From assembly GCA_964614645.1 (NCBI GenBank), contig CAZTMA010000005.1:16846-80845 (forward strand): a stretch of 64,000 nt of DNA, given 5' to 3'. Shown here one piece after another: positions 17,009 through 25,468 of the stretch (positions are counted from its first letter, which is position 1; each line of letters begins with the position of its first letter). The translations under genes were made by a program, and so were the position numbers. Under the pieces are notes generated by a model. The model had not been told where the DNA came from and did not search any database. It worked only from the letters and a program-made list of their open reading frames with translations. Source of the stretch: MWBF01 sp964614645 (lineage in GTDB: Bacteria > Chloroflexota > Anaerolineae > CG2-30-64-16).

Positions 17009-17460
17009 CGCCGATGAGTACCTCGCTCGACGCCGCATTTGTCTTCGCCATCCTGGCCTTCCTGCAGCTTTGGGGCGGGTTGGCATTGGGCGCGGGCATC
17101 TGGGGCCGCAAGCCGCTTCCCATCCTGTGGGGCCTGCTCATCGGCGGGGTGCCGCTCTACCTGGGGCTGGAGCGGGGCCTCGTGCTCGGGTCCTGGATCG
17201 CGCTCGCAGCGCAGATGGCCGTCTTGCTGTTGAGCGCGGCCTGGATATTCCTGCGGCCGTCGCGACTACGTGAGGCATTCCTGAAGCCGGGCATGAACAC
17301 GCTGATGATCGGCACCTTCCTCATGACAGGTGGTGCGATCCTCGGCGCACTGTTCTTCCGCCTCGGCTCTGAGCCACTCTCGCTGATTGTCGGCGGGGCA
17401 GGTTTCATCTTCGGCGCCATGTGGTTTGGGGCCGGCATCAAACAACTGCGCGGCAAGTAG
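17005..17460 (+). CDS. Small multi-pass membrane protein, unknown function
   Basis: 151 residues with about four to five hydrophobic segments (for example AFVFAILAFLQLWGGLALGA and SLIVGGAGFIFGAMWFGAGI). GTG 17005 overlaps the previous stop (GTGA); ATG 17014 is the alternative. I do not recognise the family. Translational coupling to the VTT-family gene suggests they act together. Confidence 0.7.
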   Translation: MTPMSTSLDAAFVFAILAFLQLWGGLALGAGIWGRKPLPILWGLLIGGVPLYLGLERGLVLGSWIALAAQMAVLLLSAAWIFLRPSRLREAFLKPGMNTLMIGTFLMTGGAILGALFFRLGSEPLSLIVGGAGFIFGAMWFGAGIKQLRGK

Positions 17461-17490
17461 GCGCTTTGCTTCTTCGATTCGGCAAGAGTT

Positions 17491-18495
17491 ATGTTTGAAC
17501 TTGTTTTTCTTGGCACATCTGCCTCCGCACCTTCCGCGCAGCGCGGGCTCTCCGCCGCGATGGTGCTCCATCGCGAGTTCCGCTTCCTCATCGATTGCGG
17601 CGAAGGCACGCAGCGCCAGATTTTGCGCAGCGGCCTGGGCTTCAAGCGACTGGAGCGCATCCTGCTGACCCACGGCCACCTGGATCATATCCTGGGGTTG
17701 GGCGGGTTGGCGTCCACCTTTGGTCGCTGGGAAGCCATCGAGGAGATGGAGATTTATGGCGGCGCGCCGGCGCTGGCGCGCGTACGGGACCTGATGCGCG
17801 TGGTGTTTGGCCCGGCGGAGGCGAAGGTCAACATCGCATACCGCCCTGTGGAGCCGGGGACCCTGCTGGAAGATGAGCTGTTCAAGCTGCGCGCCTTCCC
17901 TGTCGAGCACCGGCGCACAGAGGCGCTTGGCTACAGCTTCGAGGAAAAGGCACGACGGCCCTTCCTGCCGGAACGGGCCGAGGCATTGGGGGTGCCGTTC
18001 GGCCCCATCCGCCGTGACCTGGTCAACGGGCGGCCGGTGACGCTGCCCGATGGCCGCGTGATTCAGCCGGAAGAGGTGCTGGGTCCGGAGGTCAAAGGAC
18101 TACGGCTGGTCTTCGTGGGCGATGCGGGCCGAGTAGACAACCTGGTGAGCGAAGCCGCCGGTGCGGACCTGCTGTGCATCGAAGCGACCTACACGCAGGC
18201 CGAGGCGGATGTAGCGGCGGCCTTCGGCCACCTGACCGCACAGCAGGCCGCATGGCTGGCCCGCGAGGCAGGCGTGAAGCAGCTCGTGTTGCACCACATC
18301 TCGCGGCGCTATGGCAGCAAGGAAATCTTCGACGAAGCGACGCAGGTCTTCCCGGACACGATGGTCGCCCGCGATTTCGACCTGTTTCGCCTCGTCAAGC
18401 AGAAGCCGCTGGAGCGCGAGGATGTGCGCCAGCCGCGGGAGGCCGCTGCACAGGCGAACCGGCAGCGCAACGAGGATGCGGGGGCCGGGAGTTAG
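17491..18495 (+). CDS. rnz: Ribonuclease Z (tRNA 3' endonuclease)
   Basis: Metallo-beta-lactamase-fold nuclease that removes 3' trailers from tRNA precursors. 334 residues. FLGTSASAPSAQRG at the N-terminus, LLTHGHLDHILGLGG near 60 (the two-zinc HxHxDH motif), FVGDAGRV near 210 and VLHHISRRYG near 270 (distal His) are the standard landmarks. The C-terminal 30 residues are charged and look like a flexible tail. Convergent with the Trm112-like gene 7 nt downstream. Confidence 0.95.
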   Translation: MFELVFLGTSASAPSAQRGLSAAMVLHREFRFLIDCGEGTQRQILRSGLGFKRLERILLTHGHLDHILGLGGLASTFGRWEAIEEMEIYGGAPALARVRDLMRVVFGPAEAKVNIAYRPVEPGTLLEDELFKLRAFPVEHRRTEALGYSFEEKARRPFLPERAEALGVPFGPIRRDLVNGRPVTLPDGRVIQPEEVLGPEVKGLRLVFVGDAGRVDNLVSEAAGADLLCIEATYTQAEADVAAAFGHLTAQQAAWLAREAGVKQLVLHHISRRYGSKEIFDEATQVFPDTMVARDFDLFRLVKQKPLEREDVRQPREAAAQANRQRNEDAGAGS

Positions 18496-18501
18496 CTGCG
18501 C

Positions 18502-18744
18502 TCAGCCGGGCGGCGGGACAGGCAGCCGGTCGGCCGGCGTCTGCAGCCACGGGTCGGCCGCCTCGATGCGCATGTCCGGGATGCCGCCCACGACCGGATA
18601 TTTGCGGTTGCAGCCCGGCTCCTGGCATACAAGCCAGGCATCCTTGACCACTACAACACGGCCGGGATCCCCACCGGTCGCCCGCGTTGCGCCTGTGACG
18701 CAATGCGGGCAGCGCAGGATTTCGAGCAAGTCTTGCGGAATCAC
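18502..18744 (-). CDS. Trm112-like zinc-ribbon protein
   Basis: 80 residues. DLLEILRCPHC at the N-terminus and WLVCQEPGCNRKYPVVGGIPDM at the centre are the paired cysteine knuckles and GIPxM signature of the Trm112/YcaR family. Such proteins are small activators of methyltransferases or have unknown roles in bacteria. GTG start with AGGAGAGA upstream. Confidence 0.88.
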   Translation of the reverse strand: MIPQDLLEILRCPHCVTGATRATGGDPGRVVVVKDAWLVCQEPGCNRKYPVVGGIPDMRIEAADPWLQTPADRLPVPPPG

Positions 18745-18780
18745 ACTCTCTCCTCATGAACTTTCAGGTTATCAGGCCGA

Positions 18781-18809
18781 ACCATACTTGTGCCCGCAGG
18801 ATTTGTCAA
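18781..18809 (-). promoter_or_regulatory. Putative promoter for the Trm112-like gene
   Basis: On the minus strand TTGACA (18809-18804), 17-nt spacer, TATGGT (18786-18781). The -35 is consensus and the -10 matches 4 of 6; it lies 37 nt before the GTG start. Confidence 0.5.
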
Positions 18810-18822
18810 GAGCGGTAAGAGG

Positions 18823-18904
18823 CTCACGCAAAGACGCAAATGAGACCTTCGAGGTCTTAAGCGAGCCGGAGGTTCGCCCGAGACCTCGAAGGTCTTTGCG
18901 TGAG
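18823..18904. repeat. Nested inverted repeat with self-complementary arms
   Basis: Left arm contains AGACCTTCGAGGTCT (18843-18857) and right arm AGACCTCGAAGGTCT (18881-18895). Each 15-mer is itself nearly palindromic, and the outer flanks CTCACGCAAAGAC (18823-18835) and TTTGCGTGAG (18895-18904) also pair. It lies between the divergently placed Trm112 promoter and the 3' end of the propeller gene, so it may terminate the latter. Confidence 0.85.
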
Positions 18905-18920
18905 ATAACATGTCACACGC

Positions 18921-21227
18921 TTACCGGATGACCAGCGGCAGATACAAGTGCAAGGCGTCAGATGGCGGTGACGATGTAGCGGTCACTGTAGGCGATGCCG
19001 TTGCCGTAGGAGATGGCGTGTGCGTGACCTGCGGTGACGACGTCGCCGTAGGCGTGTAAGTCACCACAGGTGACGACGTCGCCGTAGGCGACACCTCGTC
19101 CACCAGGGCCGCGTACTTCAGGTCGCGCACGGTCATGCCCATGTACGCGATGCGCGGCGCACCGGCTGCATCCAGCGCCAGCGCGGCGTACTGGCCGGCG
19201 GCCCCGGCCGCATCCACCGTTGTGATCGTCCAGCTTCCCCCCGCGCGATGCGCGTACTTCAGGACGGCGCGCGTGTCATCCAGGTAGGCCAGGTGCGGCG
19301 TGCCCGCGCCGTCGAGCGCCAGTGCACAGTAGCTGCCTGTCACCGGAGCACCTGTTTCCACCGTCTCGACCTGCCACCCTCCGGCGGTGAGATACGCGTA
19401 GCGCAGGTCGGACGTCACGCCGGACTCCTGCGTGAAGCAGAGATCCGGCGCATCCGCGGCATCCAACGCCAGCGCGTTGAACCGGCCTGCGAAAGCACCC
19501 TGCGCGACTTCCGCCCTATCCCAGGTCGTGCCGGTCCGGGTCATGTAGACGAGGGCGTCCACCTGTGCATCGTAGAAGCTCAGATGCGGTTCCGCGGCTC
19601 GGTCCAGGGCCAGCGAGAGGGCCTCGCCGGTCTGGGTCGGCCCGGCCGCGGTGTCTGCGATCCACGCGGCGCCCGTCCACACCGCAACCTTCACCGACTG
19701 GTCGCTGCCGTCGTAGTAGGCGATGTGCGGCTGGCGGCCGGCATCGAAGCGCAATGCCGGCCGCTTCGGGCCTGTGGTATCCAGCGCGCCCACGTCGCCG
19801 TCAATCGTGGTGAGTTGCCATTGGCTGCCCGTCCACGCCGCATAGCGAAGCTGACCGGGCGTCTGCACATCCGGGTAGCGATAATAGACGATGCGAGGTT
19901 GGCCGTCCTGCAGCGCGATGGCCGTGTATGCGGGCAGGCCCGGCGTGGCGTCGACCACTTGCAGTGCCCACGTCTCGCCCGACTGCCGCGCGTAGCGCAG
20001 GCTGCCGCTCTCTGCATCGCGGTAGCTGATGTGGGCTGCGCCCCCAGCTTCGTCCCCTGCGTTGCCGCCGGCGTCCAGCGCAAGCGCGGTATACAGGCCG
20101 GTCGTGCGCGCGGTGTCGAGCGTGCGGAAGGCCCAGTTGATGCCGGGGCGGCTGGCATACACCAGCTCCAGCCCGCGGCGGTAGGTGATGTGGGGCGTGC
20201 CCGCTGCGTCCAGTGCGAGCGAGGTGTCGCGACTCTCTACGTCATCCACGACCACACGATACCATGCGCTGCCCGTCCAGCGCGCGTACTTCAGCCCGTT
20301 GTAGGCCCGGTAGCTGATGTGAGCGTAGTCCTGCCGATCCAGCCGCAGCGACGGCTCGAACCCGACCTCATGCGGAAGAACGGTGTCGACGACCTGGACG
20401 AGCCAACCGGTGCGGGTGAGCCGGGCCAGCCGCAGCTCGGCGCGGCCGCCGATATTCGTGCCGGTGTAGGCCACCTGCGGGCTGCCGCCGCTGTCCACTG
20501 CGAGGGAGCGGCCGAGCATGACACCCGCGGGGTCGACAGTCTGGGTGGTCCAGCCGCCCGCGTCGCGCTGCGCATGGCGGAGCGCACCCGTCCCGTAGAC
20601 GAGGTGCGGCGTACTCTCGACTAAAGCGAGGTCCACCGCGCCGCCGGCTGCCTTCTCGACAGATTCATGCACCCAGCCGCCGGCCGCCCGGCGCGCGTAG
20701 GCGACCGAGCCCGTCGTCGCATCCCGGTAGGCCGCATGCGCAGTGCCGGCTGCGTCGAGCGCGAAGCCCAGCGCAGCGTCGAGCGTCACGCCCGCCTGCA
20801 CGGTCTCCGTGCGCCAGCCGGCGACCTCGCGCGTCGCATAGCTGACCGCGTTGCGCACGGCGTCGTAATAGAGGAAGTGGGGCGCGCCCGTCGCATCGAG
20901 TCTGAGCGCGGCGTACCGGCCTGCGCCCGGGCCGGCGTCCACGACGACCTGCTGCCAGAATATACCGTCGAACCAGGCATAGTACAGGTAGTCTCCGCCG
21001 TAGGCCACATGCGGCCAGCCCGCCGCGTCGAGAGCCAGACTGCGCGGCCCCATGTCCTCGAACCACTTGGGCGCGTCGAGGCTGCGCACGCGCCAGGCCA
21101 GCGCTGCACTACCGGCCGGGCCGGGCGACTGCGCCTGCGCAGACAGCAGCACACCGCTCAACAGGATGACCGCCGCAACGACCAAACAGGCGGCTTTCCA
21201 GGCGAAGTTGGACTTTGGATCAGACAA
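18921..21227 (-). CDS. Secreted 14-repeat propeller-like protein with Thr/Pro linker and LYLPLVIR tail
   Basis: About 768 residues. Signal peptide SDPKSNFAWKAACLVVAAV followed by ILLSGVLLSAQAQS. The body is built of about 14 repeats of some 50 residues, each with a SLALDAAGTPHxAYYD-like and an LKYAxxxGGxW-like segment (examples: LALDAAGTPHITY, LRYARQSGETW, LALDGAGTPHLAYLDD). Such repeats fit beta-propeller blades. Then a Thr/Pro/Ser-rich linker of about 50 residues and the end LHLYLPLVIR. Start: TTG 21227 has GGGGG 5 nt upstream and gives a standard signal peptide; in-frame GTGs at 21248 and 21254 are alternatives. No catalytic motif seen; a surface or extracellular binding role is inference. 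Confidence 0.82.
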   Translation of the reverse strand: MSDPKSNFAWKAACLVVAAVILLSGVLLSAQAQSPGPAGSAALAWRVRSLDAPKWFEDMGPRSLALDAAGWPHVAYGGDYLYYAWFDGIFWQQVVVDAGPGAGRYAALRLDATGAPHFLYYDAVRNAVSYATREVAGWRTETVQAGVTLDAALGFALDAAGTAHAAYRDATTGSVAYARRAAGGWVHESVEKAAGGAVDLALVESTPHLVYGTGALRHAQRDAGGWTTQTVDPAGVMLGRSLAVDSGGSPQVAYTGTNIGGRAELRLARLTRTGWLVQVVDTVLPHEVGFEPSLRLDRQDYAHISYRAYNGLKYARWTGSAWYRVVVDDVESRDTSLALDAAGTPHITYRRGLELVYASRPGINWAFRTLDTARTTGLYTALALDAGGNAGDEAGGAAHISYRDAESGSLRYARQSGETWALQVVDATPGLPAYTAIALQDGQPRIVYYRYPDVQTPGQLRYAAWTGSQWQLTTIDGDVGALDTTGPKRPALRFDAGRQPHIAYYDGSDQSVKVAVWTGAAWIADTAAGPTQTGEALSLALDRAAEPHLSFYDAQVDALVYMTRTGTTWDRAEVAQGAFAGRFNALALDAADAPDLCFTQESGVTSDLRYAYLTAGGWQVETVETGAPVTGSYCALALDGAGTPHLAYLDDTRAVLKYAHRAGGSWTITTVDAAGAAGQYAALALDAAGAPRIAYMGMTVRDLKYAALVDEVSPTATSSPVVTYTPTATSSPQVTHTPSPTATASPTVTATSSPPSDALHLYLPLVIR

Positions 21228-21348
21228 AGGAACCCCCAGCGGGATCACGGGCACACCCCGCAGATGGTATGGATGGGTAGGATGATACCACGAAGCTCGC
21301 GCCCGGTCAGTGAGCGCCGCGCCATTGACCCGCGCCGTAATGGCTGCA

Positions 21349-21367
21349 GGCGAACCTTCGGTTCGCC
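21349..21367. repeat. Short perfect hairpin in the leader of the propeller gene
   Basis: GGCGAACC, TTC, GGTTCGCC: 8-bp arms. It lies in the 379-nt gap between the propeller gene start and rpsB, which otherwise holds only the rpsB promoter and leader. The motif GGTTCGCC recurs in the loop of the repeat at 18823-18904. Confidence 0.6.
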
Positions 21368-21429
21368 CGATAATCGGATGTAGCGCCGGCAGCAAAGCGC
21401 TTTCTATCAAACGAACGCCCGTCTAATTC

Positions 21430-21458
21430 TTGCTGTCACATGGGCTGTATGGTATACT
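21430..21458 (+). promoter_or_regulatory. Putative rpsB operon promoter
   Basis: TTGCTG (21430-21435), 17-nt spacer, TATACT (21453-21458) preceded by TGG, an extended -10. It would give a leader of about 140 nt before rpsB. Confidence 0.6.
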
Positions 21459-21529
21459 CACACGTCGGGCCGGTAGCTAGACCACTGGCCCAATTATACA
21501 CGCCTGCGTTCCAACTGGCCGTGCCCCAA

Positions 21530-21548
21530 GCACATGCACCGCATGTGC
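21530..21548 (+). promoter_or_regulatory. Hairpin in the rpsB leader
   Basis: GCACATGC, ACC, GCATGTGC: perfect 8-bp stem with a 3-nt loop about 70 nt downstream of the putative start site and 58 nt before the rpsB GTG. S2 represses its own operon through the leader in other bacteria; whether this hairpin does so is inference. Confidence 0.4.
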
Positions 21549-21606
21549 CCGGGTCCCAGGGAATCACGCAGGCGGAAGATCAAACGGAAAGGGAGAACCA
21601 CATACC

Positions 21607-22638
21607 GTGTCAGTCATTTCCATGAAGCAGCTGTTGGAAGCGGGCGTCCACTTTGGGCACCGCACGCGGCGTTGGCATCCGAAGATGCGCACGTTCATCT
21701 TCACCGAGCGCAACGGCATTCACATCATCGACCTCCAGCAGACCATGCGGCAGGTCAACAACGCCTATACCGTCGTCCGTGACACCGTGCGAGAGGGCGG
21801 ACTGGTGCTGTTCGTCGGCACCAAGAAGCAGGCGCAAGAAACCATCCGGCAGGAAGCCGAGCGTGCGGGCATGCCCTTCATCGTGCAGCGGTGGCTGGGC
21901 GGCACGCTGACCAACTTCCGCACCATTCGCCTGCGCACCGAGTACATGCAGGAACTGGAGCGCCGCGAGGCCCGCGGCGAGCTGGACCGCCTGCCCAAAA
22001 AGGAAGCCCTGCTGCTGCGCAATGAGCTGCAACGTCTGAACACCCGCATCGGCGGCCTGCGTAACATGACGCACCTGCCCGACATGATCTTCATCGTCGA
22101 CGTGATGCGTGAGTCGCTGGCGGTCACCGAGGCCAACAAGCTGAATATCCCGATTGTCGCGATGGTCGATACCAACTGCGACCCGGACCCGATCACTTAC
22201 CCCATTCCGTCGAACGACGACGCCATCCGCGCCATCAAGCTGATGGCCGGCAAGATGGCCGACGCCGTGATCGAGGGGTTGCAGATGCGCACGATCGACG
22301 AGGCCGATCGCGGCGCGGCTGCGGCTGCGGACTATGAGCCGGATGAACTGGCCGACGAGAAGCCGACCTATGTATCCGTGCAGGATATGATGGAACAGGA
22401 CACCCCGGAAGGCGAGCCCGAGGAATACCTTGGCCCGTCCGTACTGGCACGCCTGGCCCAGGGTCTTGACGAGGAAGCCGTCCCCGCAGCGACCGAGAGC
22501 ACTGAACCGGCCACACCTGAACCGGTCGCCACTGAACCGGCCGTAACTGAACCGGCCACACCTGAACCGGCCGCCACTGAATCGGCCGTAACTGAACCGG
22601 CCGAACCCGCAGCGACCGACGCGGAAGAAGTGAACTAA
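21607..22638 (+). CDS. rpsB: 30S ribosomal protein S2 with long C-terminal extension
   Basis: Residues 1-225 are a normal S2: SMKQLLEAGVHFGHRTRRWH, FIFTERNGIHIIDLQQT, VGTKKQAQE, RWLGGTLTNF and PIVAMVDTNCDPD. S2 usually ends near 230-260 residues, but this one continues to 343 with an acidic segment and a Thr/Glu/Pro/Ala-rich tail made of EPATPEPVATEP-type units encoded by a 45-bp direct duplication. GTG start at 21607 with GGGAG upstream; MSVISMKQLLEAG is the standard N-terminus. First gene of rpsB-tsf-pyrH-frr. Confidence 0.96.
   Translation: MSVISMKQLLEAGVHFGHRTRRWHPKMRTFIFTERNGIHIIDLQQTMRQVNNAYTVVRDTVREGGLVLFVGTKKQAQETIRQEAERAGMPFIVQRWLGGTLTNFRTIRLRTEYMQELERREARGELDRLPKKEALLLRNELQRLNTRIGGLRNMTHLPDMIFIVDVMRESLAVTEANKLNIPIVAMVDTNCDPDPITYPIPSNDDAIRAIKLMAGKMADAVIEGLQMRTIDEADRGAAAAADYEPDELADEKPTYVSVQDMMEQDTPEGEPEEYLGPSVLARLAQGLDEEAVPAATESTEPATPEPVATEPAVTEPATPEPAATESAVTEPAEPAATDAEEVN
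22501..22590 (+). repeat. 45-bp direct duplication in the rpsB 3' end
   Basis: Units 22501-22545 and 22546-22590 differ at two positions only (both C/T changes) and are themselves made of ACTGAACCGGCC-like sub-units. They encode the Pro/Glu/Thr/Ala tail of S2. Confidence 0.93.
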
Positions 22639-22648
22639 GGAGTTCAGC

Positions 22649-23239
22649 GTGGAAATCACCGCAGCCATGGTTAAGGACCTGCGCGCGCTCAGCGGCGCAG
22701 GGGTTTTGGAATGCCGTAAAGCGCTGGAAACGGCAGGGGGCGACCTCAACAAGGCAGCCGAGCTGTTGCGCGAGAAGGGCATGGCCGTTGCGGCCAAGAA
22801 AGCCAGCCGCGAGGCCCGCGAAGGGCTGATCGGCCATTACATTCACATGGGCAGCAAGGTCGCCGGGCTGGTCGAGGTCAACTGCGAGTCCGACTTCGTG
22901 GCCCGCACCGAGCAGTTCCAGGCGCTCTGCAAGGACCTGGCAATGCAGGTTGTGGCCGCCCGGCCCACCTACGTACGCATCGAGGACATCCCGGCAGACG
23001 TGGCCGAACAACAGCGGACGCAGTTCCGCTCCGAGGTCGATGCCAGCAAGCCGGCCGAGGTTGCTGAGCGCATCATCGAAGGCAAGATGGCGAAGTTCTA
23101 CGAGGAAAACGTCTTGCTCGAGCAGCCGTTCATCAAGGATGAAGGCGTACGCATCAAGGACCTGATTACGCAGACGATTGCGAAGCTGGGCGAAAACATT
23201 GTCGTCCGGCGCTTCAGCCGCTTCGAAGTCGGCGGCTGA
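22649..23239 (+). CDS. tsf: Elongation factor Ts (short form)
   Basis: Nucleotide-exchange factor for EF-Tu. 196 residues, the short Thermus/Chloroflexi-type without the duplicated C-terminal half. VKDLRALSGAGVLECRKAL is the UBA-like N-terminus, AAKKASREAREGLIG follows, and VEVNCESDFVAR is the EF-Tu-contacting motif. GTG start 10 nt after rpsB with AAGGAG upstream. Confidence 0.96.
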   Translation: MEITAAMVKDLRALSGAGVLECRKALETAGGDLNKAAELLREKGMAVAAKKASREAREGLIGHYIHMGSKVAGLVEVNCESDFVARTEQFQALCKDLAMQVVAARPTYVRIEDIPADVAEQQRTQFRSEVDASKPAEVAERIIEGKMAKFYEENVLLEQPFIKDEGVRIKDLITQTIAKLGENIVVRRFSRFEVGG

Positions 23240-23245
23240 GCCGGC

Positions 23246-23962
23246 ATGAGTGCTCTCCGCTATCGCCGCATTTTGCTGAAGTTGGGGGGCGAGGCCCTGG
23301 CCGGCGAGGGTGGTTTTGGCATTGATCCCAATCAAGCCAACATCGTCGCCGGCAAGATTCGCCGCCTGCTGGACATGGGCGCAGAAGTCGCGGTCGTCAT
23401 CGGTGCGGGGAACCTCTGGCGCGGGAAAGACGGCCAGGAACACGGCATGGAGCATGTCACCGCCGACCACATGGGCATGTTGGCGACGGTGATGAATGCC
23501 CTGGCCCTGGCCGACGCCCTGCGTCGCTTCGGCATCGAACCGCGCGTGATGACAGCCATCGGAATGCAGAGCGTAGCCGAGCCATACATCCGCGGTCGGG
23601 CCATCCGGCATCTGGAAAAGGGCTACGTCATCCTGCTGGCCGCGGGTACGGGCAATCCGTACTTCACCACTGATACGGCCGCCGCGTTGCGCGCCATGGA
23701 AATCCACGCGGAAGTCGTCATCAAGGCGACCAAAGTGGATGGCGTCTACGACAAAGATCCTAAGCGCAACCCGGATGCCAAGCGATTTGAGCGTCTCACC
23801 TACATCCAGGCCCTCAACATGCGCGTCGGTGTCATGGATAACACTGCGCTAACGCTGTGCATGGACAATGAGATGCCGATTATAGTGCTCGACCTCTGGC
23901 AGCCGGGCGCTGTCGAGCAAGCTGTGCTCGGTGAGACGGTCGGGACGCTGGTCAGCGCGTGA
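23246..23962 (+). CDS. pyrH: Uridylate kinase
   Basis: Amino-acid-kinase-fold enzyme phosphorylating UMP to UDP. 238 residues. RRILLKLGGEALAGEGGFGI at the N-terminus, VVIGAGNLWRG near 52, TADHMGMLATVMNALAL near 72 and GTGNPYFTTDTAAALRA near 130 are the UMP-kinase-specific segments. 6 nt after tsf, in the widespread rpsB-tsf-pyrH-frr order. It supplies UDP-sugars and CTP used by many enzymes in this window. Confidence 0.96.
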   Translation: MSALRYRRILLKLGGEALAGEGGFGIDPNQANIVAGKIRRLLDMGAEVAVVIGAGNLWRGKDGQEHGMEHVTADHMGMLATVMNALALADALRRFGIEPRVMTAIGMQSVAEPYIRGRAIRHLEKGYVILLAAGTGNPYFTTDTAAALRAMEIHAEVVIKATKVDGVYDKDPKRNPDAKRFERLTYIQALNMRVGVMDNTALTLCMDNEMPIIVLDLWQPGAVEQAVLGETVGTLVSA

Positions 23963-23988
23963 TCATCAACTAGGAAAAGGAGTGTCTC

Positions 23989-24546
23989 GTGATCAAAGAT
24001 GTTCTGCAAGATGCTCGCGAGCGTATGCACAAGACCGTTGAGTCCCTGCAGAACGATCTGCGGGGCATCCGCACCGGCCGCGCCTCGCCCGCCTTACTCG
24101 AAGGGGTCAAGGTGGACTACTATGGCACGCCGACCGGCCTGAACCAACTGGCCGGCGTCACTGCCCCGGAGCCGCGGCTGCTCGTCATCCGCCCCTGGGA
24201 TCGCTCGACTATCAGCGTCATCGAGAAGGCCATCCTGAAGTCGGACTTGGGTCTTAACCCCAATAATGACGGCCAGGTCATCCGGCTGGTCATCCCGCAA
24301 CTGACGGAAGAACGCCGCCGCGACCTGAGCAAACAGGTTGCGAAACGGGTCGAGGAGGCGCGCATTTCCGTGCGCAACATCCGCCGTGACGCCATCGATA
24401 TGCTGCGCGACCTCGAAAAGGAGAAGCTGATCAGCGAAGATGACGAGGAAGAAGGCAGCAAGAAGGTGCAGGACTTGACCGACGACTTCATTAAGCAGGT
24501 CAACGAAGTCGGCAAGGCCAAAGAGGCCGAAATCCTCGAAGGATGA
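23989..24546 (+). CDS. frr: Ribosome recycling factor
   Basis: Splits post-termination ribosomes with EF-G. 185 residues, normal length. LRGIRTGRASPALLEGVKVDYYG, PRLLVIRPWDRSTISVIEKAI and PQLTEERRRDLSKQV are the conserved segments. GTG start with AAGGAG 7 nt upstream. The next gene follows after 153 nt with no clear terminator between. Confidence 0.96.
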   Translation: MIKDVLQDARERMHKTVESLQNDLRGIRTGRASPALLEGVKVDYYGTPTGLNQLAGVTAPEPRLLVIRPWDRSTISVIEKAILKSDLGLNPNNDGQVIRLVIPQLTEERRRDLSKQVAKRVEEARISVRNIRRDAIDMLRDLEKEKLISEDDEEEGSKKVQDLTDDFIKQVNEVGKAKEAEILEG

Positions 24547-24699
24547 CGCGAGAAACGATGGACCGACACAACCAGCCCAGGTACAACTAACCTGAAGCTG
24601 GAGGATGACTGCGCCCTTCAAAAAAAGCAGAACCGATCTTCTGCGTGGTCCGTCTATTTCGTGGTTGCACTTAGGCGTTGCGCAGTCTGAAAGGCCCTT

Positions 24700-25446
24700 A
24701 TGCCGAGCCCAACCTGGCGTGAACGTTACCCGGAAGTCACGCGCGTCCCCTACCACGTGGGCATCATCATGGATGGCAACGGCCGGTGGGCGCAGAGCCG
24801 CGGGCAGCCCCGGCTGGCAGGCCACAAGGCCGGCACGGAAAACATCCGCCGCGTCCTGCGTGCGGCGACCGACTTCGGCATCAAAGCCCTCACCATCTAC
24901 GCCTTCTCCACGGAAAATTGGGGCCGCCCGGCCGACGAAGTCGCGGGGCTGATGAGCCTGCTGGGACAGGTTATCCGTCGCGAGACGCGGGACCTGCACG
25001 CCAACGGGGTGCGCATCCTCCATAGCGGCCGGCTGGAAGGGATTGCGCCCAATCTCGTGCGCGATATCCAGGATGCGATCGCCATGACGCGCGACAACGA
25101 CCGCATCACGCTCAATGTGGCCTTCAACTACGGGGGCCGCGCCGAAATCGTGGACGCCGTCCGCCACATCATGCGAGACGGTCACACGCCCGAGGAAGTG
25201 ACCGAGGAACTCATCTCGCACTACCTGTACACCGGTGGCCTGCCCGACGCCGACCTGATTGTGCGCACGGGCGGGGAGTATCGCCTCAGCAACTTCCTGC
25301 TGTGGCAATCCGCATACGCGGAATACTATGCTACACCGACCTTCTGGCCCGATTTCGATGAAGGCGAGCTGGCCGCGGCACTGGTCGAGTATAGCCAACG
25401 CGAGCGCCGGTTCGGCAAAGTCCCCTCCGCTGACACAACTCAATAA
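24700..25446 (+). CDS. uppS: Undecaprenyl (isoprenyl) diphosphate synthase
   Basis: cis-Prenyltransferase making the undecaprenyl carrier used by the WecA-like and Wzx/Wzy proteins and by peptidoglycan. 248 residues. HVGIIMDGNGRWAQSRG holds the catalytic Asp, GHKAGTENIRR and LTIYAFSTENWGRP follow, and DADLIVRTGGEYRLSNFLLW is the C-terminal signature. ATG with AAAGG upstream. Confidence 0.95.
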   Translation: MPSPTWRERYPEVTRVPYHVGIIMDGNGRWAQSRGQPRLAGHKAGTENIRRVLRAATDFGIKALTIYAFSTENWGRPADEVAGLMSLLGQVIRRETRDLHANGVRILHSGRLEGIAPNLVRDIQDAIAMTRDNDRITLNVAFNYGGRAEIVDAVRHIMRDGHTPEEVTEELISHYLYTGGLPDADLIVRTGGEYRLSNFLLWQSAYAEYYATPTFWPDFDEGELAAALVEYSQRERRFGKVPSADTTQ

Positions 25447-25468
25447 CCCCATTCGCCCGGAGACAGCC

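Noticed and set aside
22235..23707. 490-codon minus-strand open frame opposite rpsB, tsf and pyrH
   Set aside because: Crosses three well-identified genes in antisense and has no recognisable domain or ribosome site.
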